Shown piece after piece: positions 41,875-49,351 of a stretch of DNA of 64,000 nucleotides. The position numbers were made by a program, and so were the translations under genes. The DNA lies in contig DASUWU010000116.1 in the NCBI GenBank assembly GCA_036378315.1, positions 1 through 64,000 of the forward strand, in the 5' to 3' direction. The notes under the pieces are model-generated. The model did not search any database. It was not told the DNA's origin and was given only the letters and a program-made list of their open reading frames with translations. This DNA comes from CALAED01 sp036378315. Lineage in GTDB: Bacteria > Actinomycetota > Actinomycetes > Streptosporangiales > Streptosporangiaceae. How positions within the stretch are numbered: the stretch's first letter is position 1; every line of letters begins with the position of its first letter.

Positions 41875-42789
41875 ATGGGGCTGCCTGACTTCCTGGTCAT
41901 CGGCGCGCCCAAGGCGGGGACGACGGCCCTGCACGCCGGGCTGAACCGCCACCCCGACCTGTTCATGTCGCCCGTCAAAGAACCCAAGTTCTTCCTCACC
42001 GACGGGCCGCCGCCGGCCCGCGGCGGCCCGGGGGACGCGCAGACCTATCGCGAGCACATCTGGCGGCGGGCCGACTACGAAGCGCTCTTCGACGGTGCCG
42101 GCGACGGCCGCCCGCGCGGTGAGAGCACGCCGTTCTATCTGCACGACGCCGCCGCTCAGCGCCGCATCAAGGACCTCATCCCGCACGCCCGGCTGATCGC
42201 CGTCCTGCGGGATCCCGTGGAGCGGGCGCATTCCAACTGGGCGCACCTGTGGTCGGCGGGCCTTGAGCCGATCGGCGACCCGGTCGCGGCGTGCGCTGCG
42301 GAACCGGAGCGGATCGCGGCCGGCTGGGCCGCCTTCTGGCGGTACGTCGAGCTGGGCAGGTACGGGGAGCAGCTGCGGCGGCTGTACGAGCTGTTCCCGC
42401 GCGACCAGGTCCTGGTGCTGCACTACCGGCAGCTCCAGTACGACGCCGCGGCCACCCTCGACCGCATCTGCGACTTCCTGGGCGTACGGACCGGGCTGAT
42501 CGACACGATCCCGCGGGAGAACGTCACCACGCACGTCGCCGACTCGCCCGGCGCGCGGGCGCTCCAGCGGGTGCTGCGCGCCGGGGCGGTGATCGGTCAG
42601 TACGCGCCCTCGTCGGTCCGCGCGGTGACGCGCCGGCCGCTCCTCGCCGTGCTGCAGCGGGAACGACGGCCACGCCAACCGCTCACCTGTGAGGAGCGCG
42701 AGCGACTGCTTCCGTACTTCGCCGACGACATCGCGCTGCTGCAGGAAGTCACCGGCAACGACTACTCCCGCTGGCTCAAGCCTGGTTGA
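41875..42789 (+). CDS. sulfotransferase family protein
   Basis: A 304-residue PAPS-dependent sulfotransferase. The 5'-phosphosulfate loop is 'IGAPKAGTTAL' (about 9-19), the 3'-phosphate motif is 'LIAVLRDPVERAHSNWAHL' (about 103-121), and 'KEPKFFL' near 37-43 is typical of heparan-sulfate-type and actinobacterial enzymes. It would transfer sulfate to a hydroxyl or amine of a lipid, sugar or natural product. The ATG has GGAGG upstream. The 3' end overlaps the convergent glycosidase-like gene by 14 bp, so the two mRNAs are complementary there. Confidence 0.9.
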   Translation: MGLPDFLVIGAPKAGTTALHAGLNRHPDLFMSPVKEPKFFLTDGPPPARGGPGDAQTYREHIWRRADYEALFDGAGDGRPRGESTPFYLHDAAAQRRIKDLIPHARLIAVLRDPVERAHSNWAHLWSAGLEPIGDPVAACAAEPERIAAGWAAFWRYVELGRYGEQLRRLYELFPRDQVLVLHYRQLQYDAAATLDRICDFLGVRTGLIDTIPRENVTTHVADSPGARALQRVLRAGAVIGQYAPSSVRAVTRRPLLAVLQRERRPRQPLTCEERERLLPYFADDIALLQEVTGNDYSRWLKPG

Positions 42790-43702
42790 GGCCGGGCGCC
42801 GGGTGGAACTCGGTGCGCAGCTCGTGCCCGCCGTCGGCCGTGGCCGCCTCGTAGTACAGCCGCCAACCGGCGCCAGGCACGGGCACCACGCACAGGTAGC
42901 GCAGCCCGCCGCGGCCGTACGGTGACGCGGCGGCCGGCTGGTCGCCCACCGGCAGCAGCATCCCGAACCCCTCGCCGACGGCCAGGCCGGTGCGCTCCTC
43001 GAAGTTCTCCGCCGCGCTGGCCCGGCCGTCGTAGTACGCGAACGTCCGGCCCTTGTACGGCACCACGGCGGAGACCCGTACGCCCCTGGCGTCCCAGTGG
43101 CCGGGGCGGCCGGTCAGCACGGTGCCGTGCCAGGTCCACTCGAGGCCGTCGGCGCTGGTGGCGTAGTCGGTCGCCATCTGGTCGGCCGCGTCGGGATCGG
43201 CCAACGGATGGCAGGACGCCCACAGATGCCACTTGCCGTCGTGCTTGAGGATCACCGGGTCCTTGACCCCGACGCTCTCGCTGCCCGGCAGCACGACGTT
43301 GGTGCCGACCGGGTCGAAGGACAGCGGGTCGGCCGCCTCGAGCACCTCCACACGCCAGTGCTTCGTCCCCGTCGTGGCGCAGCTGACGTACAGCCGGAAC
43401 CTGCCGTCCTCCGTGGTGACCAGCGCGGGGCGCTCGAGCGACTCGGCGGCCAGTTGCTCCTTGCCGATGACCGTCAGCGTCTCGAACCGCTCGCCGTCCG
43501 CCGACCTGGCGACGACCACGGCGTAGCCGCGACCCTGACCGATCGGGCGGCGCAACCGGTACGCCAGGTAGGTCACCCCGTCGACCATGCACGCGCTGGG
43601 CGCGCCGGCCCAGTATCCGGGACCGCTGCCCGGAGGGGGGACGGCCGGACGGGACCGCTCGAATTGGGGGGCGGGAAACGGCGGCGTCACGAAGATCTCC
43701 AT
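42776..43702 (-). CDS. five-bladed beta-propeller glycosidase-like protein (GH43/GH32 clan type)
   Basis: A 308-residue protein without signal peptide. Repeated propeller blades can be seen: 'YWAGAPSACMVDGVTYLAYRLR', 'SLERPALVTTEDGRFRLYVS', 'VKDPVILKHDGKWHLWASC', 'RVSAVVPYKGRTFAYYDGRAS' and 'LRYLCVVPVPGAGWRLYYEA'. The 'KDPVI' Asp resembles the catalytic or transition-state Asp of GH43/GH32-type enzymes. It is cytoplasmic or leaderless, so it may act on an internal saccharide. No clear ribosome binding site precedes the ATG, hinting at leaderless translation. Substrate unknown. Confidence 0.75.
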   Translation of the reverse strand: MEIFVTPPFPAPQFERSRPAVPPPGSGPGYWAGAPSACMVDGVTYLAYRLRRPIGQGRGYAVVVARSADGERFETLTVIGKEQLAAESLERPALVTTEDGRFRLYVSCATTGTKHWRVEVLEAADPLSFDPVGTNVVLPGSESVGVKDPVILKHDGKWHLWASCHPLADPDAADQMATDYATSADGLEWTWHGTVLTGRPGHWDARGVRVSAVVPYKGRTFAYYDGRASAAENFEERTGLAVGEGFGMLLPVGDQPAAASPYGRGGLRYLCVVPVPGAGWRLYYEAATADGGHELRTEFHPAPGLNQA

Positions 43703-43806
43703 CTACACGTAGGAACAGGAACCACGGAGGTGGTGAGGCGCAGCCTAAGCCCGGGAGCGCACGGTTGAGTAGCCCGTCCGGCCGGAGAAACCGCAGCTCG
43801 CGCGGG

Positions 43807-45525
43807 TTACGGCTTGTGGCCGACTCCGACGAGCATGTGCGCGGTCGCCGGGTCCTGGATGTGGCCGGCGGCCGCCTCCGGGCGCCACTGCGGCGCGTAG
43901 ACCACACCCGGATCGACCAGTTCGAGGCCGGTGAAGAAGCGCTGCACCTCGGCGCGGACGCGCGGGTTCAACGGTGCACTGGCCTGCCGGTAGACCGCGG
44001 CGACCATGCTGCCCTCGCGGGGGCGCGGTTCGGCGGTGGCGTGGGAGATGGCCAGATAGCTCCCCGGCGTCATCACGTCCCTGAACCGGGCCACGATGCC
44101 GCACGGGTCCGCGGTGTCGGCGATGAAGTGGAGCACGCCCACCATGAGGACGGCCACGGGCTCGCTGAAGTCGATGAAGTCCCGCAGCTCGGGATGGCCG
44201 AGGATGTTGTCCGGATCCCGCAGGTCGGCCTCGACGATGGTGGCCGTTTCGACGTTGTGCAGCAGCGCCTGCGCGTGGACGCGGATGACCGGGTCGTTGT
44301 CGACGTAGACGACCCGGGCGGCCGGGTCCACCTGGTGGGCCACCTCGTGCACGTTGGCCCGCGTCGGCAGCCCGGCGCCGAGGTCGATGAACTGCCGGAC
44401 GCCCGCGCGGGCCAGAAACCGTACGGCGCGACCCAGGAACTGCCGGTTGAGCCGGGCTCCCGAACGAGCCTCGGGGATGATGGCGAGGATCCGCTCAGCG
44501 GCCTCCCGGTCGGCGGCGAAGTTGTCCTTGCCACCCAGGAAGTAGTCGTAGATGCGGGCCACGTTCGGCCTGGCCACGTCGAGTTCTGTAGGCGTCGGTT
44601 CCGGCGCCGACCCGCCCGTCACCGACCCGCCGCCCGCCCACTTCACCGACGGCCCGGACCCGTACGCCCCGCCCGCCGTGGACTCCCCGTCGACGTGCTC
44701 GTCGGGCGGCGGCACCCAGGCGGTCTCGTCGCCTCTCAGCCGGGCGAGGATCTGGTGCGCGGCCGGCCGCCGCCGCGGTTCCTTGTCCAGGCACGCCGCC
44801 ACCATGTCGCGGAGCAGGCCGGTCAGCCGGCCGAGGTCGGGTTCCTGGTACAGGATGCGGTTGATCACCGCGGGTACGTGGCCGCTGCCGAAGGGGGCGA
44901 CCCCGTTGGCGGCGAACGCGACCGTACATCCCCACCCGAACACGTCCACCTTCGAGCCCAGCCGTTCGCGGGAGAACTGTTCGGGCGCCATGTACGGCGG
45001 GGTGCCGAGCATCTGGCTGTTGGACGAGTCGGCGGTGTCCACCAGGTGCGCGATGCCGAAGTCGATCACTCGTGGCCCGCCGGGGCCGAGCAGGACGTTG
45101 CTCGGCTTGAAGTCCCGGTGCACCACGCCTGCCTTGCGGAACGCCACGAGGGCGGACGCCATCGCCACCGCCAGCTGGAACAGCCGCTCGTCCTGCCACG
45201 GCCCCCACAGCCGGATCGAGTTCTGCAGCGACGAGCCCTTGATGTACTCGCTGGCGATGTACGCCACATCGCCGGCGACCCCGGCGTCGATGATGCGCGC
45301 CGTGTACTTCGAGTCGACCCTGCGGGCGGCCTCCAGCTCGCGGGAGAACCGCCGGTACGCCCGCTCGTCCTCGAGCAGCTCGGCGCGCAGCACTTTCATC
45401 GCGACATGCGCGCCGGCCGCGTCGCTCGCCAGGTAGACGACGCCCTGCCCGCCCTCGCCCAGACGGGCGATCAACTTGTAGCCGGCCACGTGCGACGGAT
45501 CGGTAGACCGCAGCGGACGAGGCAT
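43807..45525 (-). CDS. Ser/Thr protein kinase fused to DUF574 SAM-dependent methyltransferase
   Basis: A 572-residue single chain. Residues about 10-265 are a complete Hanks-type kinase: Gly loop 'GEGGQG' (23-28), Lys44 in 'VAMK', Glu63 in helix C, catalytic 'HRDFKPSN' (Asp138), 'DFG' (155-157) and 'GTPPYMAPEQ' (174-183). A Gly/Ser/Pro linker (about 266-315) has no membrane helix. Residues about 318-572 are a whole DUF574 methyltransferase: 'GGKDNF' (331-336), 'DLGAGLPTRANVHEVA' (381-396), 'VVYVDNDPVIRVHA'. One uninterrupted frame joins them; kinase residues look functional. The ATG at 45525 fits the kinase start. Kinase control of the methyltransferase is inferred. It diverges from a Tat-secreted GH3 gene. 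Confidence 0.88.
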   Translation of the reverse strand: MPRPLRSTDPSHVAGYKLIARLGEGGQGVVYLASDAAGAHVAMKVLRAELLEDERAYRRFSRELEAARRVDSKYTARIIDAGVAGDVAYIASEYIKGSSLQNSIRLWGPWQDERLFQLAVAMASALVAFRKAGVVHRDFKPSNVLLGPGGPRVIDFGIAHLVDTADSSNSQMLGTPPYMAPEQFSRERLGSKVDVFGWGCTVAFAANGVAPFGSGHVPAVINRILYQEPDLGRLTGLLRDMVAACLDKEPRRRPAAHQILARLRGDETAWVPPPDEHVDGESTAGGAYGSGPSVKWAGGGSVTGGSAPEPTPTELDVARPNVARIYDYFLGGKDNFAADREAAERILAIIPEARSGARLNRQFLGRAVRFLARAGVRQFIDLGAGLPTRANVHEVAHQVDPAARVVYVDNDPVIRVHAQALLHNVETATIVEADLRDPDNILGHPELRDFIDFSEPVAVLMVGVLHFIADTADPCGIVARFRDVMTPGSYLAISHATAEPRPREGSMVAAVYRQASAPLNPRVRAEVQRFFTGLELVDPGVVYAPQWRPEAAAGHIQDPATAHMLVGVGHKP

Positions 45526-45570
45526 GGCCGCATCAACTCCCCAGCAACCCGCCAACACCTCTGAACGAGG

Positions 45571-45598
45571 CACACGCCAGCTTTTCATCTGGCGTGCC
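45571..45598. promoter_or_regulatory. hairpin/dyad upstream of the kinase-methyltransferase gene
   Basis: acgccag (45574-45580) and ctggcgt (45589-45595) are perfectly complementary around an 8-base loop, extended by ggca/tgcc with a bulge. It lies about 50-70 bases before the start codon on the minus strand and could be an operator or a 5'-leader structure. Confidence 0.5.
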
Positions 45599-45723
45599 TT
45601 GGTGAACATGGATTGGCCGCACAGGTCGCCTGATGGCGACATCCGGCCTTGACCAGGCACGGGGTGTGAACTTGACATGCGGAAGAGGTCCGGTTGGGAC
45701 AATTTCCTCTCTGTTCGATCGCA

Positions 45724-45750
45724 GCTTCGTAGGATATTTACCTACGAAGC
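45724..45750. promoter_or_regulatory. 10-bp inverted repeat before the GH3 start
   Basis: gcttcgtagg and cctacgaagc are perfectly complementary with a 7-base AT-rich spacer (atattta). The element ends 15 bases before the ATG of the GH3 gene, directly before its ribosome binding site. It may be a repressor operator or an RNA hairpin that affects translation. A TTGACA box occurs at 45672-45677. Confidence 0.65.
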
Positions 45751-45765
45751 GTCCCGAGGAGAGAC

Positions 45766-46893
45766 ATGTCCAGACACCCCGCTGCTGCTTCGTTCCCCCG
45801 GATCACCCGCCGCGACGTGATGCGCACCGGCGCCGCCGCGGCGGCCGTCGCGGCCCTCGGCCTCCCGGGCCGGGCGCTGGCCGCCACCCTGACGCCCCTC
45901 CAGCAGGCCGGGCAGCGAGTGATCTTCTCCTACTCCGGGCCGACCGTGCCGCAGAGCCTCCTGGACGAGCTCGCCGCCGGGCGCGCGGGCGGTGTGATCT
46001 TCTTCGGCGACAACATCTCCGGCCTCAATCAGATCGACTCGGCCGCCCAGCAACTGCGCGCCGCGGCCCGCGGCGGTCCGGTGGCCGCGCCGCCCCTGCT
46101 GATGACCGACCAGGAGGGCGGCGAGGTACGGCGGCTGCCGGGGGAGCCGACGCTGTCGGAAAAGGAGATCGGCGAGTCCTCCGACCCGGTCGCCGCGGCC
46201 ACGGACGCGGGCACCGGTGCCGGGCAGTTGCTCGCCGGCGTCGGCATGAACGTCAACCTGGCGCCCGTCCTCGACGTCTACCGCACCCCGGGCGACTTCG
46301 AGGACCAGTTCGAGCGCTCCTACAGCACCGATCCCGCCGTCTGCGGCCGGCTGGGCGGCGCGTTCATCACCGCCCAGCGGCGTACGGGCGTCGCCGCCAC
46401 GGCCAAGCACTTCCCCGGCCTCGGCGCGGCCGGCGCGAGCCAGAACACCGACCTGCGGCCGGTCACCCTCAACCTCTCCCGCGCCACCATCCGCTCGGTC
46501 GACGAGGCGCCCTACACCTCGGCGATCTCCGCGGGCGTCAAGCTGGTCATGGCCTCGTGGGCGCTCTATCCCGCGCTCGACTCCCGGCTGCCCGCCGGCC
46601 TGTCACCCACGATCATCCAGCAGGAGCTGCGCGGCCGGCTCGGCTTCCTCGGCGTGACCATCACCGACGCGCTGAGCGCGGGCGCCCTGACGAACTTCGG
46701 CACCGTCCCGCAGCGCGCAGTCGCCGCCGCCAAGGCCGGCATGGACCTGATGCTGGTCTCCGCGCAGGACGTCACCCAGGCCCGCTCCGTCGTCACGGCC
46801 CTGGCGGACGCCCTGCGGAGCGGCGCCCTCGACCAGCCGACCTTCACCGCCTCCGTCAACCGCGTCCTCACCCTCCGCGCCATGCTCCCGTAA
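45766..46893 (+). CDS. Tat-exported GH3 beta-N-acetylhexosaminidase-like protein
   Basis: A 375-residue enzyme. The N-terminus has a twin-arginine signal 'ITRRDVMRTGAAAAAVAALG', cleaved after 'GRALA' near 39. The rest is a single-domain GH3 of NagZ type: 'GVIFFGDNI', 'LLMTDQEGGEVRRL' (about 115-128), 'AATAKHFPGLGAAGASQNT' (KH-FPG, about 209-227) and 'VTITDALSAGAL' with the nucleophile Asp. NagZ-like enzymes split N-acetylglucosamine from muropeptides or chitin fragments. Being secreted folded, it probably acts on cell-wall or chitin pieces outside. Preceded by a 10-bp dyad and AGGAGAG. Confidence 0.9.
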   Translation: MSRHPAAASFPRITRRDVMRTGAAAAAVAALGLPGRALAATLTPLQQAGQRVIFSYSGPTVPQSLLDELAAGRAGGVIFFGDNISGLNQIDSAAQQLRAAARGGPVAAPPLLMTDQEGGEVRRLPGEPTLSEKEIGESSDPVAAATDAGTGAGQLLAGVGMNVNLAPVLDVYRTPGDFEDQFERSYSTDPAVCGRLGGAFITAQRRTGVAATAKHFPGLGAAGASQNTDLRPVTLNLSRATIRSVDEAPYTSAISAGVKLVMASWALYPALDSRLPAGLSPTIIQQELRGRLGFLGVTITDALSAGALTNFGTVPQRAVAAAKAGMDLMLVSAQDVTQARSVVTALADALRSGALDQPTFTASVNRVLTLRAMLP

Positions 46894-46964
46894 GTCTTGC
46901 CGGCACCCGAGCCGCATCAGGCAGTTCAGCTACGACGTAGGGCCGGGACGGGACGGCGAAAACA

Positions 46965-47330
46965 TCACCTTGGTGGATAGGCCAGCCTCACCCGTCGCAA
47001 CCGGTGTGCCGCATGGACGGCGACGACGAATGGGCCATGGTCGCGTTGCGCCAGTTCGACGATTTCGGTCTCTCTTCGCAGATACCAGCCGATCATCTTC
47101 GTGGCCGTTAACTGAGCATTCGCAAGGCCGAACACCCGGGCGGACGTCATGTAGACAACCTGTGCTTCGAGCGGATTACTCGCGATCTTTAGGTCTTTGC
47201 ACAAGATGACGTCCCCGTTCTCCAACCGCCATCCGGCACGGCGGAGTGCCTCGGGAAGGATCTTGGATCCAAGTCCACGATCAAGAAAGAAGCGCAGCCC
47301 TGCTGATCGGGCCTCTCCCGCCACCGTCAA
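46965..47330 (-). CDS. VapC45-like PIN domain toxin, apparently shortened
   Basis: A 121-residue protein beginning near 'RFFLDRGLGSKILPEALRRAGW', the start of VapC45/DUF5615-type PIN-like proteins with the first metal Asp in 'FLDRG'. It then goes straight to 'VILCKDLKIASNPLEAQVVYM' and 'HGPFVVAVHAAHRLRRVRL'. In relatives I remember, about 25-40 residues with a second acidic patch lie between 'AGW' and 'KD', so this copy seems internally deleted and may be inactive. Start is TTG at 47330 (4-base overlap with the antitoxin stop) or GTG at 47324. PIN proteins cleave RNA. Confidence 0.6.
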   Translation of the reverse strand: MTVAGEARSAGLRFFLDRGLGSKILPEALRRAGWRLENGDVILCKDLKIASNPLEAQVVYMTSARVFGLANAQLTATKMIGWYLRRETEIVELAQRDHGPFVVAVHAAHRLRRVRLAYPPR

Positions 47331-48046
47331 GCGACCCGTCGGAGCAGTTCTATTTGGCGCCGCGGCAGGTCGTAGTCGTCGGCGACGTCAACGGCGTCTT
47401 CGCCCGCTGCGAGGCGATTGACGATGTCGGCGATGCGGATACCGCGCGCGGCGAGGGTCGGCTGACCGCCGTTGAGCCAAGGGTCGACCACGACCCTTAT
47501 GTCCCTGCATTTCGGCAGTTCGATGACCCGAGTCCAGCCGTTCTCGTATGTGACTCGTTGAAGGTAGTTGCTGACCACCGGGCGGAATACCTGCTGGCCG
47601 CCTTTCCGCACGACCACGAGCCCTTCCACCAGTTGCCGGTCGGCCTCGTCGCCGGTCTGGTGGCCGTAGTCCCACAGCACCTCGGCACCGTCGGTCTTGA
47701 GCCGCTCGCTCGCCAGCGCCTGGTCGAGGCCGATGTGCTGTTGAAGCCAAAGCACGGCCGGCCGGATCCGGCGCATCGGGACGCCCGCCTCTTTAAATGC
47801 GGCAACGATGTATGCCTCGGCCAGGCCGACGAACGGAACGCTCAACCCATGCGGGGTGGCCGGCTGCGCGGTGGTGACGATCGGCTGGGAGACGACCTCG
47901 GAGCCGTCAAGCCGCTTGTAGGCATAGCCGACCGACCAGTTGCGAAAGGTCGTCGCCGGAACGGCAATGATCCGCGCGGCTTCGGCCTTGCGGTACAGAG
48001 GCGTGATGTAGTGCGTATCCCTGATCACGTCACCCGGCCGAACCAT
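47327..48046 (-). CDS. DUF433-domain antitoxin-like protein (VapB45 type)
   Basis: A 239-residue protein. It has an N-terminal MerR/HTH-like segment ('RKAEAARIIAVPATTFRNW', about 19-37), a middle part, and a C-terminal DUF433 domain ('WLNGGQPTLAARGIRIADIVNRLAAGEDAVDVADDYDLPRRQIELL', about 190-235), the pattern of the antitoxin partner of VapC45-type PIN proteins. The ATG at 48046 follows GGGAGG. The stop overlaps the toxin start, so both are cotranslated, antitoxin first. DUF433 proteins bind DNA and may autoregulate the pair. Confidence 0.75.
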   Translation of the reverse strand: MVRPGDVIRDTHYITPLYRKAEAARIIAVPATTFRNWSVGYAYKRLDGSEVVSQPIVTTAQPATPHGLSVPFVGLAEAYIVAAFKEAGVPMRRIRPAVLWLQQHIGLDQALASERLKTDGAEVLWDYGHQTGDEADRQLVEGLVVVRKGGQQVFRPVVSNYLQRVTYENGWTRVIELPKCRDIRVVVDPWLNGGQPTLAARGIRIADIVNRLAAGEDAVDVADDYDLPRRQIELLRRVA

Positions 48047-48144
48047 CGTCGCCACCTCCCCTCGCCCTTCCGATCGTAGATGTCAAAGGGCGCGTGCACG
48101 TGGAACGGCTCGGCCCGAATCGCCCCCTTGCCGTGGATCTCCAG

Positions 48145-48342
48145 CTATGTCAGGTCGTAGTGGCTGGCCTTGATGTCGTTGATGAGATCGCGCCAGGCCG
48201 AGCGGTCGAAACGCAGGATCGGGCCGCTCGGGTTCTTGGAGTCGCGGGCCGCGATGGCGCGCGGCGTTGCGCGGGCCACTTCGACGCAGTTCTCCGAGTT
48301 GGAACCGCTCCAGGAGGATTTGCGCCACGTCATGCTTTCCAT
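48145..48342 (-). CDS. DUF397 domain protein
   Basis: A 65-residue DUF397 protein: 'MTWRKSSWSGSNSENCVEVA', 'AARDSKNPSGPILRFDRSAW' are the standard signatures. It overlaps the end of the XRE-DUF5753 gene, by 13 bases from the ATG at 48342 or by ATGA from 48333. Such pairs are very common in actinomycetes and act together in developmental or antibiotic control (BldB/WhiJ-like systems), the small protein being thought to modulate the XRE partner. Confidence 0.93.
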   Translation of the reverse strand: MESMTWRKSSWSGSNSENCVEVARATPRAIAARDSKNPSGPILRFDRSAWRDLINDIKASHYDLT

Positions 48343-49133
48343 GATTTCGCCACCTTTTCGATGAGCTCTTTCGACGCCTCGGCGGACAGCGCCTTGGCCA
48401 GGATGTGCTGCCATACCTTGGCGAGCGCGGAGACCACCGGTTCGTCTTCGAGGATCTGGCCCCTCCAGATGCCGTCCTGGAGGGCCACCTCGCGGCCGTT
48501 CAACCGGGCGATCGTAAATGCGCCGGTCAGGCCGGCGTGATAACCGGAGCCCTGCGGGACGACCTGGACGATCACTTCCGGCCGGTCGGCGAGCTCGACC
48601 AAACGCATGAGCTGGTCGTGCATGGTGTCCCCTGAGCCGACCTGGTGGTGGAGCGCGGCCTCGCCGACGATGAAGACGGCCATCGGCGGGTCGTCCTGAT
48701 CGAGCACCTGCTGCCGCTCCAGCCGCGACCGCACCCGTTCGTCCAGCTCGATCGGTGAGTAACGGTCGTGGCCGAGGACGCCCCGGGCATAGTCCTCGGT
48801 CTGCAGCAGCCCCGGGACGACCGAGTGCTCGAAGGACAGCAGCGTGTCTGCCTCTTCTTCGATGCCGATCCATTCCAGCCATTGCGGGGAAATCTCCCGG
48901 CGCGCCCACTTGACGAGAATTCGCTTGAGGTAACCGTTGGTGCCGAGCACCGCCTCGATGCGATCGACGTCTTTCACGTGCGGCGTGCGATGGCCGCGCT
49001 CCCACTGGCTCACAGTCGACGGCACCACATGGAGTGCCTCCGCCAACTGCCTGCCCGTCATTCCCGCCGCCTCCCGCGCACGGGCAAGTTCATAGCCCCA
49101 CAACTGTAGCGCCGTCTCTCGTTTTGATGCCAT
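48330..49133 (-). CDS. XRE family regulator with DUF5753
   Basis: A 267-residue protein. The helix-turn-helix is at about 13-65 ('AREAAGMTGRQLAEALHVVPSTVSQWERG'-type region), and DUF5753 follows with 'SVVPGLLQTEDYARGV', 'RLERQQVLDQDDPPMAVFIVGEAALHHQVG'-like sequence and 'VVPQGSGYHAGLTGAF'. The gene is paired with the DUF397 gene, and the set resembles the WhiJ/BldB-type modules. It stands apart from the other XRE-DUF5753 gene at 26422, which has no DUF397 partner. Confidence 0.92.
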   Translation of the reverse strand: MASKRETALQLWGYELARAREAAGMTGRQLAEALHVVPSTVSQWERGHRTPHVKDVDRIEAVLGTNGYLKRILVKWARREISPQWLEWIGIEEEADTLLSFEHSVVPGLLQTEDYARGVLGHDRYSPIELDERVRSRLERQQVLDQDDPPMAVFIVGEAALHHQVGSGDTMHDQLMRLVELADRPEVIVQVVPQGSGYHAGLTGAFTIARLNGREVALQDGIWRGQILEDEPVVSALAKVWQHILAKALSAEASKELIEKVAKSWKA

Positions 49134-49291
49134 TGAGGGTTCACGTCTTTCGGTGAAGCGATCCCGAACATGACCGATCGTGTCCGGCTCTCACCTTAAC
49201 GTCATGGCGTCATACTGTGTGGTAATAAATGCAGAGTGTGAAGGAGAGCGAAATGGCGGCTGGGCCGGGTGGCGGGCGGCGACGGCGCGGG

Positions 49292-49313
49292 CCCGGCACC
49301 CGGCGGTGCCGGG
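49292..49313. terminator. 8-bp GC hairpin after the S8 protease gene
   Basis: cccggcac (49292-49299) pairs with gtgccggg (49306-49313), with one more C-G pair inside. It is 39 bases beyond the stop of the minus-strand protease gene and has no U-tract. Confidence 0.5.
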
Positions 49314-49351
49314 GGCCAGGCCCGCCCGGTTACGCAGCTACCGGGTGATGA

